Positions 7,768 to 16,184 are shown, counted from the first letter of the stretch. The stretch is 64,000 nucleotides of DNA from Neisseriaceae bacterium HSC-16F19 (GCF_024171525.1 NZ_JALJZY010000005.1:1-64000); one strand, 5' to 3'. Numbers and translations: made by a program. Notes: generated by a model not told the origin, from the sequence alone.

Positions 7768-9069
7768 ATGATCCGCAAACTCGATACCCGTTCTCCCGAT
7801 TTTTCCGCCACCCTCAAAGCCCTGTTGGCCTTTGAAACCGCCCAAGACCCGAAAATCGACCATATTGTGGCCGACATCTGCACCGATGTGCAGCAGCGCG
7901 GCGATACGGCGCTGATCGATTACACCAACCGTTTCGACGGCATGAGCGCGCAGAGCATGGCCGATTTGACCTTGAGCCAGGCCGACTTGAAAAGCGCCTT
8001 CGACAGGCTGCCTGAAAACCTGCAAGCGGCGCTCACCACCGCTGCCGAACGCGTGGAGCGCTATCACCGCCGCCAAAAAATGGAATCATGGCAATACACC
8101 GATGAAGACGGCACACTGCTCGGCCAGCAGATTACCCCGCTGGACCGCGTCGGCATTTATGTGCCCGGCGGCAAGGCGGCCTATCCCAGTTCGGTAATTA
8201 TGAATGCCATGCCCGCGCATGTGGCCGGTGTGGCGGAAATCATCATGGTGGTGCCCACGCCGCGCGGCGAGCGCAACGACATCGTGCTGGCCGCCGCCTA
8301 TGTGGCCGGGGTAACGCGCGTGTTCACCATCGGCGGCGCGCAAGCGGTGGCGGCGCTGGCCTACGGCACCGAAACCGTGCCGCCGGTAGACAAAATCACC
8401 GGCCCCGGCAATGCCTATGTGGCCGCCGCCAAACGCCGCGTTTTCGGCGTGGTCGGCATCGACATGGTGGCCGGGCCCTCGGAAATTTTGGTACTGGCCG
8501 ACGGCAGCACGCCGCCGGAATGGGTAGCCATGGATTTGTTCAGCCAGGCCGAGCACGACGAAATTGCCCAAGCCATCCTGATTGCCACCGATGCAGCCTA
8601 TATTGACGCCGTAGAAACCGCCATGCAGCGCCTGCTGGCGGATATGCCGCGCCGCGAAATTATCGAAGCCTCTTTGGGCAACCGCGGCGCATTGATTTTG
8701 GCGCGCGATTTGGACGAAGCCTGCGCCCTTGCCAACGACATCGCCCCGGAACATTTGGAATTGTCGGTGGCCGAGCCGGAAGTATGGGCGGCGAAAATCC
8801 GCCACGCCGGGGCCATTTTTATGGGCCGTTATACCAGCGAGAGCTTGGGCGATTATTGCGCCGGTCCCAACCATGTGTTGCCCACCAGCCGCACCGCGCG
8901 TTTTTCATCGCCCTTGGGCACTTATGATTTTCAAAAACGCTCCAGCCTTATCCGCGTATCCGAACAGGGCGCGCAAAGCCTGGGCCGCACCGCCAGCCTG
9001 CTCGCCCACGGCGAAGGGCTGACCGCCCACGCCCGTGCTGCGGAAATGCGTTTGCATGAAAACGGTTGA
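7768..9069 (+). CDS. hisD: Histidinol dehydrogenase
   Basis: Zinc enzyme catalysing the last two oxidations of histidine synthesis (L-histidinol to L-histidine, NAD). 433 aa, the family's normal length. Signatures are LDRVGIYVPGGKAAYPSSV, KITGPGNAYVAAAKR, AGPSEILVLADG, FSQAEHDE and GDYCAGPNHVLPTSRTARF. Start taken at ATG 7768 (MIRKLDTRSPDF); an upstream in-frame ATG at 7723 lacks support and gives an atypical leader, while neither has a strong ribosome site. No other his gene is adjacent, so the pathway is dispersed. Confidence 0.96.
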   Translation: MIRKLDTRSPDFSATLKALLAFETAQDPKIDHIVADICTDVQQRGDTALIDYTNRFDGMSAQSMADLTLSQADLKSAFDRLPENLQAALTTAAERVERYHRRQKMESWQYTDEDGTLLGQQITPLDRVGIYVPGGKAAYPSSVIMNAMPAHVAGVAEIIMVVPTPRGERNDIVLAAAYVAGVTRVFTIGGAQAVAALAYGTETVPPVDKITGPGNAYVAAAKRRVFGVVGIDMVAGPSEILVLADGSTPPEWVAMDLFSQAEHDEIAQAILIATDAAYIDAVETAMQRLLADMPRREIIEASLGNRGALILARDLDEACALANDIAPEHLELSVAEPEVWAAKIRHAGAIFMGRYTSESLGDYCAGPNHVLPTSRTARFSSPLGTYDFQKRSSLIRVSEQGAQSLGRTASLLAHGEGLTAHARAAEMRLHENG

Positions 9070-9090
9070 AAACGCGTGTTTATAAGTATC

Positions 9091-9123
9091 AAGGCTGCCT
9101 GAAACAGTTCAGGCAGCCTTTTT
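9091..9123. terminator. Uptake-sequence hairpin terminator
   Basis: AAGGCTGCCTGAA and its inverted copy with a 3-base loop followed by T5, between the convergent hisD and dapE ends. Confidence 0.8.
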
Positions 9124-9142
9124 AAATGGCAGGTGCAGTTTT

Positions 9143-10285
9143 TCAGGCAGCAGTGTCATCCGTCAGCAGCTTGTGCAGCATATGCTCGTATACCGCAGAC
9201 AAAGGCTCAATTGCGCTCAATTCGATGTGTTCGTCAATCTGGTGGATGCTGGCATTCACCGGCCCCAACTCGATGAGTTCGCGGGCGATGGCTTTGATAA
9301 AGCGGCCGTCGGAAGTGCCGCCGCTGGTGGACAGCTCGGCTTCTACGCCACATTCGGCCCGCACCGCGGCCTGTGCCACGGCGGTGAGGCGTCCGGCTTC
9401 GGTAAGGAAGGGCTGGCCGGACAGCGACCACACCAAGTCGTAATGCAAACCGTGCTTGTCCAAGACCGCATGCACGCGCTGTTGCAGACCCTCGGATGTG
9501 GATTCGGTGGAGAAACGGAAATTAAACAGGATTTCCACGCTGCCGGGGATCACATTGGTGGCGCCGGTGCCGCCGCGGATATTGGAAATCTGAAAACCGG
9601 TGGGCGGGAAATAGGCATTGCCCCGGTCCCATTCGGTGGCCGCCAGTTCCGCCAACGCGGGCAGGGCGCGGTGGACGGGGTTGTCGGCCAAATGCGGATA
9701 GGCAATATGACCTTGCTTGCCGTGCACGGTGAGGCGGCCTGAGAGCGAGCCGCGGCGGCCGTTTTTGATGGTGTCGCCCAAGGTATTTACCGCCGTGGGT
9801 TCGCCGACGATGCAGTAGTCTATGGTCTCATTGCGCTCGCGCAGCACGTCCACCACGCGGGTGGTGCCGTCCAGCGCATCGCCCTCTTCGTCCGAAGTAA
9901 TCAGCAGCGCCAAGCTGCCGCCATGGTCGGGTTGTGCCGCTACCAGACGCTCACATGCGGTGACAAAGGCGGCAATACTGGTTTTCATGTCTGCCGCGCC
10001 GCGGCCATAGAGCCTGCCGTCGCGCTCGGTGGGCACAAACGGCGGCGAGGTCCATTTTTCCTCCGGACCGCTGGGCACCACATCGGTGTGTCCGGCAAAA
10101 CACACCAGCGGCGCCGTATCGCCGCGCCGCGCCCAGAAATTGTGCGTATCGCCGAAGTTTAGACGTTCAACGGTAAAGCCGATGGCTTGCAAGCGGTTTA
10201 TCAGCAGTTCCTGACAGCCCTGGTCGTCGGGGGTGACGGATGCACGGGCAATGAGTTCTTTGGTGAGGTCTAGCGTGGGATTCAT
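9143..10285 (-). CDS. dapE: Succinyl-diaminopimelate desuccinylase
   Basis: Di-zinc M20-family hydrolase of the lysine/diaminopimelate pathway: N-succinyl-L,L-DAP to succinate and L,L-DAP. 380 aa. The first zinc ligand is in FAGHTDVVPSG (about residues 63-73), the bridging Asp in LYGRGAADMKTSIAAF, and the catalytic/ligand Glu pair in LLITSDEEGDALDGT; IVGEPT follows. Start ATG 10285 (MNPTLDLTKELIARASV) fits the family; the longer frame upstream adds an unrelated leader. No clear ribosome site is visible. Confidence 0.96.
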   Translation of the reverse strand: MNPTLDLTKELIARASVTPDDQGCQELLINRLQAIGFTVERLNFGDTHNFWARRGDTAPLVCFAGHTDVVPSGPEEKWTSPPFVPTERDGRLYGRGAADMKTSIAAFVTACERLVAAQPDHGGSLALLITSDEEGDALDGTTRVVDVLRERNETIDYCIVGEPTAVNTLGDTIKNGRRGSLSGRLTVHGKQGHIAYPHLADNPVHRALPALAELAATEWDRGNAYFPPTGFQISNIRGGTGATNVIPGSVEILFNFRFSTESTSEGLQQRVHAVLDKHGLHYDLVWSLSGQPFLTEAGRLTAVAQAAVRAECGVEAELSTSGGTSDGRFIKAIARELIELGPVNASIHQIDEHIELSAIEPLSAVYEHMLHKLLTDDTAA

Positions 10286-10395
10286 AGAATAAGGGTGTCC
10301 GGAAGTAGAGGCTTGGTTAAAGTGAGCACTGCTTATAACGGTTTTATGCCGTTTTGCCAAGGCTGCTTGCTTTTTGCAAGCAAAATGGATAATAA

Positions 10396-10410
10396 TGTTA
10401 TACTATAACA
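10396..10410. promoter_or_regulatory. Zur-type operator
   Basis: TGTTATACTATAACA is a perfect 7-1-7 palindrome identical in form to the neisserial Zur box (TGTTAT-rich arms). It overlaps a -10-like TATACT at 10399-10404, with TTGCAA at 10374-10379 as a possible -35, 44 bases before the start of the DUF4198 gene. Zinc-loaded Zur bound here would block transcription; this is inferred from sequence. Confidence 0.75.
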
Positions 10411-10453
10411 ATTGTAATTTTGACCATTTTAAGCGCATTGCACCGGAGCTTTT

Positions 10454-11260
10454 ATGTATCTGAAAACCATTCTGGCCGTACTGACCCTGTCTGCCGCCGC
10501 CACCGCCCACGCCCACCGTGTTTGGGTGAGCACCGACCACACCCACGGCGGCGAAATCCTTAAAGCCGAGCTGGGCTATGGCGAATTCCCCAACTTTGAG
10601 CCGATTGCCGCCGAGCGCCTGGATATTTTCAGCAAGCCCATGCAGCTGATTACCGACAAAGGCCGCCAGAACCTGCTGCAAAAAGGCCGTTATAACTACC
10701 AGTACCAAAGCGCCAAACCGGTGCCGGAAGGCAGTTATCTGGTGGCGGCGGAATACCGGCCCACCTTCTGGTCGAAAAACGCCGCCGGCTGGAAGCGCGT
10801 CAATATGAATGACATGCCGGATGCCACTTATTGCGAGCAAACGCGCATGTACGGCAAGAATATCGTCAATGTCGGCCACGACAGCGCCGACACCGCCGTG
10901 ATTACCCGCCCTTTGGGCCATATGCTGGAAATTGTGCCCTTGGATAACCCGGCCAATGTGCAGGTGGGCGGACGCTTTAAGGTGAAAGTGTTGTTCAAGG
11001 GCGAGCCGCTGCCCAACGCCACCCTCACCGCCACCTTCGACGGCTTCGACACCCGCGACCACAGCAAAACCCACAAAATCGAAGCCCAGGCGTTTTCCGA
11101 CACCACCGACGGCAAGGGCGAAGTGGAAATCATCCCTCTGCGCCAGGGTTTCTGGAAAGCCAGTGTGGAGCACAAGGCTGATTACCCCGATGCCAAGGTG
11201 TGCCAGAAACTCGCCAATTACAGCACGCTTACCTTCCAGATTGGCCACAGCCATCATTAA
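10454..11260 (+). CDS. Periplasmic DUF4198 (NikM/GH25-like) protein, probably zinc-regulated
   Basis: A 268-aa exported protein with a signal peptide (MYLKTILAVLTLSAAATAHA) whose mature end begins with HRVWVSTDHTHGGE and whose C-terminus is IGHSHH, so both ends could bind metal. The fold is that of DUF4198 proteins, associated with nickel/cobalt/zinc uptake or supply to the periplasm; the C-terminal half (GRFKVKVLFKGEPLPNATLT) looks like an Ig/CarboxypepD-reg domain. GGAG lies 6 bases before the ATG. A perfect Zur-type palindrome precedes it, suggesting expression in zinc shortage. No transporter gene is adjacent. Confidence 0.82.
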   Translation: MYLKTILAVLTLSAAATAHAHRVWVSTDHTHGGEILKAELGYGEFPNFEPIAAERLDIFSKPMQLITDKGRQNLLQKGRYNYQYQSAKPVPEGSYLVAAEYRPTFWSKNAAGWKRVNMNDMPDATYCEQTRMYGKNIVNVGHDSADTAVITRPLGHMLEIVPLDNPANVQVGGRFKVKVLFKGEPLPNATLTATFDGFDTRDHSKTHKIEAQAFSDTTDGKGEVEIIPLRQGFWKASVEHKADYPDAKVCQKLANYSTLTFQIGHSHH

Positions 11261-11280
11261 ATGCGGTGCTTGCATATGGA

Positions 11281-11316
11281 AACAGGCTGCCTGAAACGCT
11301 TTCAGGCAGCCTGTTT
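11281..11316. terminator. Uptake-sequence hairpin terminator
   Basis: AACAGGCTGCCTGAA, a short loop and the inverted copy ending in CTGTTT. It lies between the convergent ends of the DUF4198 gene and the ABC permease. Confidence 0.75.
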
Positions 11317-11329
11317 GATATGGTGTGTA

Positions 11330-12082
11330 TCACGCCCAACGCTGGTGCAGCCAGCGTGCACCCGCATCCAGCATCCAGCCCAACACACCGATCAGCACAA
11401 TGGTGGCGCCCAATTCGCTGTAGGCCAGGCGGTCGCGGGTGTCGAGAATAAAATAGCCCAAGCCGTCGTTCACACCCAGCATTTCGCAGGGCACCAGCAC
11501 AATCCACAGCACGCCGATGGCCAGGCGCACGCCGGTGAGGATGTGGCCGAGCACGGCGGGCAGCACAATATGGCGCAGGGTTTCGCTGCGGGTGGCGCTC
11601 AAGGATGCGCCCAGGGCGTGCCAGGCCGGGTCTATGCTGCGTACGCCGGTGGCGGTATTGAGGATGACCGGCCACACCGCGGCAAAGGTGAGCAGGAAAT
11701 ACACCGGCGCATCGCCGATGCCGAACAGCATCACCGCCACCGGCATCCACGACAGCGGCGAAATCATGCGCAACAGCTGGATATTGCCGCCGAACAGCGC
11801 TTCAAACAGGCGCGATTGTCCCAACAGCAGCCCCACCGGCACGCCGATGGCCAGTGCCAGCAACAGGCTCACCAGCACGCGGCGCAGGCTGGCGATGATG
11901 TGCTGGTAGATTTCCGCGCCGCCGAGCAGGTGGTAGAGCGTGGTCAGCGTCGGCTCCGGACGCAGGGTGCGCGCCAGAGGTACCGACTGCATCAACAGCC
12001 AGGCACCGATTTGCCACACGATGAGCAATAACAATAATCCGGCCACGGCATAGCCGAAATGGTGCCAACGCGCGCGGCTCAT
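11330..12082 (-). CDS. SsuC/TauC-type ABC transporter permease
   Basis: Inner-membrane permease of the nitrate/sulfonate/taurine/thiamine-precursor class, 250 aa. An N-terminal membrane segment (YAVAGLLLLLIVWQIGAWLL) is followed by about five more, with the EAA-like loop ALGASLSATRSETLRHIVLP, which contacts the ATPase. Its ATG overlaps the stop of the binding-protein gene by 4 bases (ATGA), so the two are translationally coupled. The ligand cannot be read from the permease. Confidence 0.88.
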   Translation of the reverse strand: MSRARWHHFGYAVAGLLLLLIVWQIGAWLLMQSVPLARTLRPEPTLTTLYHLLGGAEIYQHIIASLRRVLVSLLLALAIGVPVGLLLGQSRLFEALFGGNIQLLRMISPLSWMPVAVMLFGIGDAPVYFLLTFAAVWPVILNTATGVRSIDPAWHALGASLSATRSETLRHIVLPAVLGHILTGVRLAIGVLWIVLVPCEMLGVNDGLGYFILDTRDRLAYSELGATIVLIGVLGWMLDAGARWLHQRWA

Positions 12083-13248
12083 GCGGCCACCTCTTCCGTG
12101 CGGCTCAGGCTTTCAGGCAACCCGAAAGCGGCCATGGCATTGTTGTGCTTCAAGGCTTCGCGCACAAAACGGGTATCGACCAAGTCGGCGGCCACCTGCT
12201 GCGGATTGAGTTTGTGCAGGAAATGGTTTTCGCCGGCAATATGCGTTTGTTGCAGCATTTCCACCAGTTTTTCGGTGTAAGACGGGAAGGGATAGGGCTG
12301 GAAGTCGATGCGGTTTTGGTGCCATTCGGGATGGCGGATGACACCGTCGCTGACATATTGCGCCCATTGCGCCTCTTCCGGCGCCAGTACGCGCTTGAGC
12401 ACCGCTTCTTCGTGCGGGGTATAGGATTCGCCCTGGCCTTTGGCCAGCAGGGCGGCGGTTTCGGCGCGGTTTTGATTGCTCCACAGCTGCGCTTCCACCA
12501 GTGCATTGACCACACCCTGGGTCCATTCGGGGCGGGTGTCGATGTCGTGCTCGTGCATCAGGGTGACGCAGCAGGCGTGGTCGCGCCACACATCGGCGCT
12601 GAAACGCAGCACCTTGCCCACGCCTTTGACTTCGGCGGCGGCATTAAACGGTTCGGCCACGATAAAACCGGCCACCGTGCCCGCCGCCAGCGCCGCCACC
12701 ATATCGGAGGGCGCCATTACACTCAGCTTCACTTCACCGGCACCGGGGTCTTTTTCGGTGACCTTAAGGCCGTTTTCGCGCAGCAAATGCTGCAACACCA
12801 CATTGTGTATGGAATACCAAAACGGAATGGCCACGGTTTGGCCGGACAAATCGGCTATGCGGTTGATGTCCGGCGCCACCGTCAGCGCGGAACCGGCCAT
12901 ATGGTTCCACAGCACGGTTTTCACCGGCGATTCGCTGCCGTAGCGCGCCCAGATGGTCATGGGCGAGAGCAGGTGGATGACATTGACTTCGCCGCTGATA
13001 AAGGCTTCCACCAGCTGCGCCCAGCTGCGGAACATGGCCGGACGCTCGGCGGTGACGCCGTGTTGGGCAAACAGCCCGCGCGCATGCGCCACCAAGAGCG
13101 GCGTGGCGTCGGTAATCGGCAAATAACCGATGCGCAGGGGCGCGTCGGCCGCTTGGGCGCTTTGGCGTTGGCCGCAGGCCTGCAACAGCGGCAAGGCGCC
13201 GGCGGCGGTAAACAGGGTGGCCAGTTTGAGAAATTCGCGACGCTGCAT
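12079..13248 (-). CDS. SsuA/THI5-type ABC substrate-binding protein
   Basis: A 389-aa binding protein of the NMT1/SsuA class. The N-terminus MQRREFLKLATLF looks like a twin-arginine signal and is followed by LPLLQACG, which could be a lipobox, so export by Tat and/or lipidation is possible. The mature part has LRIGYLPITDATPLLVAHARGLFAQHG and a hinge region typical of the family, with long helices at the C-terminus. GGAA lies before the ATG. The ligand is unknown: nitrate, aliphatic sulfonate, taurine or a pyrimidine are all compatible; the adjacent flavoprotein makes a sulfonate or sulfone plausible. Confidence 0.85.
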   Translation of the reverse strand: MQRREFLKLATLFTAAGALPLLQACGQRQSAQAADAPLRIGYLPITDATPLLVAHARGLFAQHGVTAERPAMFRSWAQLVEAFISGEVNVIHLLSPMTIWARYGSESPVKTVLWNHMAGSALTVAPDINRIADLSGQTVAIPFWYSIHNVVLQHLLRENGLKVTEKDPGAGEVKLSVMAPSDMVAALAAGTVAGFIVAEPFNAAAEVKGVGKVLRFSADVWRDHACCVTLMHEHDIDTRPEWTQGVVNALVEAQLWSNQNRAETAALLAKGQGESYTPHEEAVLKRVLAPEEAQWAQYVSDGVIRHPEWHQNRIDFQPYPFPSYTEKLVEMLQQTHIAGENHFLHKLNPQQVAADLVDTRFVREALKHNNAMAAFGLPESLSRTEEVAA

Positions 13249-13280
13249 GGCGGGCTTCCTTGGGTTGGTTCGTAAGTTCT

Positions 13281-13361
13281 GTAGGTCGGATACTTGTATC
13301 CGACATAAGCCTGATTTGGCTGTAACTTTGGCATTTTGTCGGATACAAGTATCCGACCTAC
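13281..13361. repeat. GTAGGTCGGAT inverted repeat (copy 1)
   Basis: GTAGGTCGGATACTTGTATC followed by its near-perfect inverted copy ending in CCGACCTAC, so each arm is itself palindromic and the whole can fold into a long hairpin. It splits the ATPase gene from the binding-protein gene of one transporter. Related copies are at 25354 and 33531. Confidence 0.8.
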
Positions 13362-13383
13362 TTGATGTGGTTTTCAGGCAGCC

Positions 13384-14196
13384 TTAAATCACAAATTCCA
13401 CCGTCTTGCCCTGACGCAGCTGTTCGCGGTTTTGATGCAGGGCGGTGAGTATGTCCAGGCGTACCTGATGGAAAGACAGCATATCGTGGTGGCGCGGGAA
13501 GGGCTGCGGCAGCACCCATTCGCCGATGGTGCGGCCGGGCTGGCCGCCAATCAGCACCACACGGTCGGAGACCAGCAAGGCTTCGTCGATGTCGTGGGTC
13601 ACCAGCACCGCGGCGGTGTGGTGGTGGCTGGTGAGCGTGCGCAGCAGGGTCTGCATATCGGTGCGGGTCATGGCGTCCAGTGCGCTGAAGGGTTCGTCCA
13701 GCAGCAAGACCTGGGGCTCGCGCGCCAGTGCGCGCGCCAGCGACACCCGTTGCGCCATGCCGCCGGACAGGGCCGCGGGGCGGGCATCGGCGGCGTGGCT
13801 AAGACCCACTTCGTCCAACAGTGCGTTCACACGGCCGTTGAGCGCGGCCTTGTCGATTTTGGGCTGGTGTTTGAAATTCAGGCCAAAACCGATGTTTTCG
13901 CGCACCGTCAGCCACGGCAGCAGCGACGGGTTTTGGAAGACAAACGCCGCACGCGGATGCGGCCGCGTCAGTTCCTGACCGAACAGCGCCACCCGCCCCT
14001 GCCACGGCCGTTGCAAACCGGCGAGCACGCGCAGCAAAGACGATTTACCCACGCCGCTGGGGCCCAAAACCGACACCACTTCACCGGCGGCCACATCCAG
14101 GGAAAAGTCCTGCAATACCGGACCGGCGGCGGGGTCGTAGCCCAAGCGGATATTTTCGGCCTGCAAAACCGGCAGGGCGGGGGGAGTAGCGGACAT
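13384..14196 (-). CDS. SsuB/TauB-type ABC transporter ATPase
   Basis: Cytoplasmic ATPase of the transporter, 270 aa. Walker A is GPSGVGKSS (about 44-52), Q-loop FVFQNPSLLPW, signature LSGGMAQRVSLARAL, Walker B VLLLDEPFSALD and H-loop VLVTHDIDEAL. It is the usual third component with the downstream binding protein and permease, though separated from them by 135 bases containing a hairpin repeat and an uptake sequence. Confidence 0.92.
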   Translation of the reverse strand: MSATPPALPVLQAENIRLGYDPAAGPVLQDFSLDVAAGEVVSVLGPSGVGKSSLLRVLAGLQRPWQGRVALFGQELTRPHPRAAFVFQNPSLLPWLTVRENIGFGLNFKHQPKIDKAALNGRVNALLDEVGLSHAADARPAALSGGMAQRVSLARALAREPQVLLLDEPFSALDAMTRTDMQTLLRTLTSHHHTAAVLVTHDIDEALLVSDRVVLIGGQPGRTIGEWVLPQPFPRHHDMLSFHQVRLDILTALHQNREQLRQGKTVEFVI

Positions 14197-14280
14197 GGCG
14201 GTCTTTCGGTGGATGGTTTTCAGGCAGCCTGTTCAGTCTGAATACAATGCCATAAGGCTGCCTGAAACGGTTAAAACTAC

Positions 14281-14405
14281 AGTATTCCCTCTCCCGTGGG
14301 AGAGGGTTAGGGAGAGGGCTGTAAACAGCTGCAGGTGTTTTGGATGGGGCAGAAACATCGACCGTTTGGCCCTCACCCCAACCCCTCTCCCACAGGGCGA
14401 GGGGC
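14281..14405. repeat. CCCTCTCCC inverted repeat
   Basis: CCCTCTCCCGTGGGAGAGGG followed by TTAGGGAGAGGGC at one end and an inverted, slightly diverged version (ending CACAGGGCGAGGGG) at the other, with about 50 bases between. It is a dispersed hairpin-type repeat lying between the ATPase gene and the flavoprotein gene, with two uptake sequences just before it. Confidence 0.6.
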
Positions 14406-14436
14406 TTGGGCACTGCAAGCGATATACTGCGCACAA

Positions 14437-14464
14437 TAAAGGCGGGCATCACACCCGCCTTTAT
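14437..14464 (-). terminator. Terminator after the acyl-CoA dehydrogenase-like gene
   Basis: AAAGGCGGG/CCCGCCTTT stem with a short loop, just past the stop of the minus-strand gene at 14467; on that strand it is followed by ATTGTG, a short T-poor tail, so efficiency is uncertain. Confidence 0.6.
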
Positions 14465-14466
14465 TT

Positions 14467-15573
14467 TCAGGCAGCCTTGGCAGCTTCTTCCAAGGCGGCG
14501 ATTTCGTGGCGCAGGTGTTTCAAGGCCGGGGTGACGATGGCGACAAACAGCGCTTCGCGGTTGCGCCGCTGCGCCGGATGGTGCATCAGATAACCCTTGG
14601 CACCGGCGTGCAGCGCGGCCGATTGGGCGGCGTCCAGTGCCAACTCGGAGGCGGCGGCGCGCACTTTCAGCACCGGCAAAATATCGTGCTGTTCCCTATC
14701 GGCGGCCTGTGCCAGCGCCAGCGCCTGTTTCCAGGCGGCATCCAAGCGGGTTTTCAGGCTGTCGGCGCCGTCATCCAACCAGCGGTTGACACCGTTTTGC
14801 GCACGCTCGGTATCGGCGATGATGTCGATACAGCCATCCACGATGCCCGCGCCCATGCCCACTTGCAGCAGGATAAAACCGGCCTTGATGCGGCGGATAA
14901 AATCGGCAAATTCGGCCGGTTGTGCCAGCACGTCGGCATCGTCCACACGCACATTGCGGAACACCACCGTCAGCGTGCGCGTGCCTTCCAGGGCGCAGAA
15001 TTCGGGGCAGTTTTTCAGGGTCACGCCTTCGCGGTTGGCGGGCAGCACAAACATTACATAGCCGTCGTCGGTTTGCGCGGTGGCGGCAAAAATATGCGTC
15101 TCACCCAGATTGGACACCCACGGCAGCGCGCCGCTGACCACATAGCCGTCGCCTTCGCGCACGGCACGCAGATTGTGTTTTTCAATCCCGGCCAAATGCT
15201 TGACGGTATTGGACATGCCGGTACCGGCCAGCTGGCTGCCGTCCAACACCGCTTTCAGGTAGCGCTCTTTTAAGGCCTGATTGCGGGTTTGGTGCAGATA
15301 CCAGGCACAGGCGGATTGGCACCAGGCGGTAAACGCGGTGGCGCCGCATTCGCGCCCCAGTGCGCGCAGCATCTGCAATTGCGCCGCCAAACCGTAGCCC
15401 AAGCCGCCTTCTGCGGCCGTGCCCAGGGCGGCGAAACCGCCGATGTCGCCCAAGTGGCGCAGATAGCTTTCCGGATACAGTTTTTCACGGTCGATGGCAT
15501 CGGCCAGCGGGCGCAGTTCGGCGGCGGCCTGTTGGCGCACGGCATCCAGCCATTGGTCTTGCGTAGCGTACAT
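14467..15573 (-). CDS. Acyl-CoA dehydrogenase-like flavoprotein (possible DszC/SfnB-type monooxygenase)
   Basis: 368 aa with the acyl-CoA dehydrogenase fold: N-terminal helical domain, middle beta domain (TGMSNTVKHLAGIEK, GYVVSGALPWVSNLGETHIF) and C-terminal helical domain (AAQSAALHAGAKGYL). The family includes true acyl-CoA dehydrogenases and FMN-dependent monooxygenases that act on sulfur or nitrogen compounds. I do not see a confident catalytic glutamate for a beta-oxidation dehydrogenase, and its neighbours are an SsuABC-type transporter and a CxxC alkylhydroperoxidase-family protein, which favours the monooxygenase reading. AGAG lies before the ATG. It starts 13 bases after the upstream gene ends, so they form an operon. 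Confidence 0.72.
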   Translation of the reverse strand: MYATQDQWLDAVRQQAAAELRPLADAIDREKLYPESYLRHLGDIGGFAALGTAAEGGLGYGLAAQLQMLRALGRECGATAFTAWCQSACAWYLHQTRNQALKERYLKAVLDGSQLAGTGMSNTVKHLAGIEKHNLRAVREGDGYVVSGALPWVSNLGETHIFAATAQTDDGYVMFVLPANREGVTLKNCPEFCALEGTRTLTVVFRNVRVDDADVLAQPAEFADFIRRIKAGFILLQVGMGAGIVDGCIDIIADTERAQNGVNRWLDDGADSLKTRLDAAWKQALALAQAADREQHDILPVLKVRAAASELALDAAQSAALHAGAKGYLMHHPAQRRNREALFVAIVTPALKHLRHEIAALEEAAKAA

Positions 15574-15586
15574 GGCGTACTCTCTT

Positions 15587-16129
15587 TTAAGCGTAGGCTT
15601 GCAGCTCGGGGTTGATTTCGCTGCGCGCCAGATTGTTGGCGTAATTGCACAAAGTGGCCAGCGACACGCCCAGCACCACTTCCAGCGCCTGCTGTTCGTT
15701 GTAACCGGCGGCAAAGAAGGCGGCCAGTTCTTCATCGCTGACATTGCCTTTATTGGCCATCACCGCGCGGGTAAATTCGGCCAAGGCGTTCAGGCGCGCG
15801 TCGGCCAGTTCGCCCAATTGGCGGGAAGCCTTAATCGCGTCGTCGTCGAGCAGTTTTTTCTTCACGGACAAAGCGGTGTGTCCGGCTTGGCAGAAACCGC
15901 AGCCGTTGACGGAGGCGGCGGTCAGCTGCACCACTTCGCGCTCGCCGCCGGTCAGCGAAGTGCGGCCGTTGATGGCGCCGACTTCCTGATAAGTCTCCAG
16001 CGCGGTGGGGGCATTGGCCAATACGGCAATCAGATTGGGCAGAAAGCCGTTGTTTTTTTGCGCGGTTTCCAAGCGTGCTTTGGCTTCGGGGTTAACGGTT
16101 TCGGCGGTTTGCAGGGTAATGCGGCTCAT
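15587..16129 (-). CDS. Carboxymuconolactone decarboxylase/AhpD-family protein
   Basis: A 180-aa helical protein with the CxxC-H motif ASVNGCGFCQAGHTALSVKK (about 73-92), the redox centre of the AhpD-like family, preceded by NAPTALETYQEVGAING. Members act as thiol peroxidase partners or have unknown substrates. GGAG lies before the ATG at 16129. A strong terminator of the preceding unit stands upstream, so this is probably the first gene of a two-gene operon with the acyl-CoA dehydrogenase-like flavoprotein, for which it could act as a thiol redox partner (inference). Confidence 0.85.
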   Translation of the reverse strand: MSRITLQTAETVNPEAKARLETAQKNNGFLPNLIAVLANAPTALETYQEVGAINGRTSLTGGEREVVQLTAASVNGCGFCQAGHTALSVKKKLLDDDAIKASRQLGELADARLNALAEFTRAVMANKGNVSDEELAAFFAAGYNEQQALEVVLGVSLATLCNYANNLARSEINPELQAYA

Positions 16130-16157
16130 GGTGTTCTCCGTGTGGATGACCCGGATA

Positions 16158-16184
16158 TAAAAAAACCGGCATGTGGCCGGTGTT
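16158..16184 (-). terminator. Strong Rho-independent terminator
   Basis: On the minus strand: ACCGGC, CACAT loop, GCCGGT, then eight T. It lies past the end of the CDP-alcohol phosphatidyltransferase gene and separates that operon from the AhpD-family gene. Confidence 0.85.
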
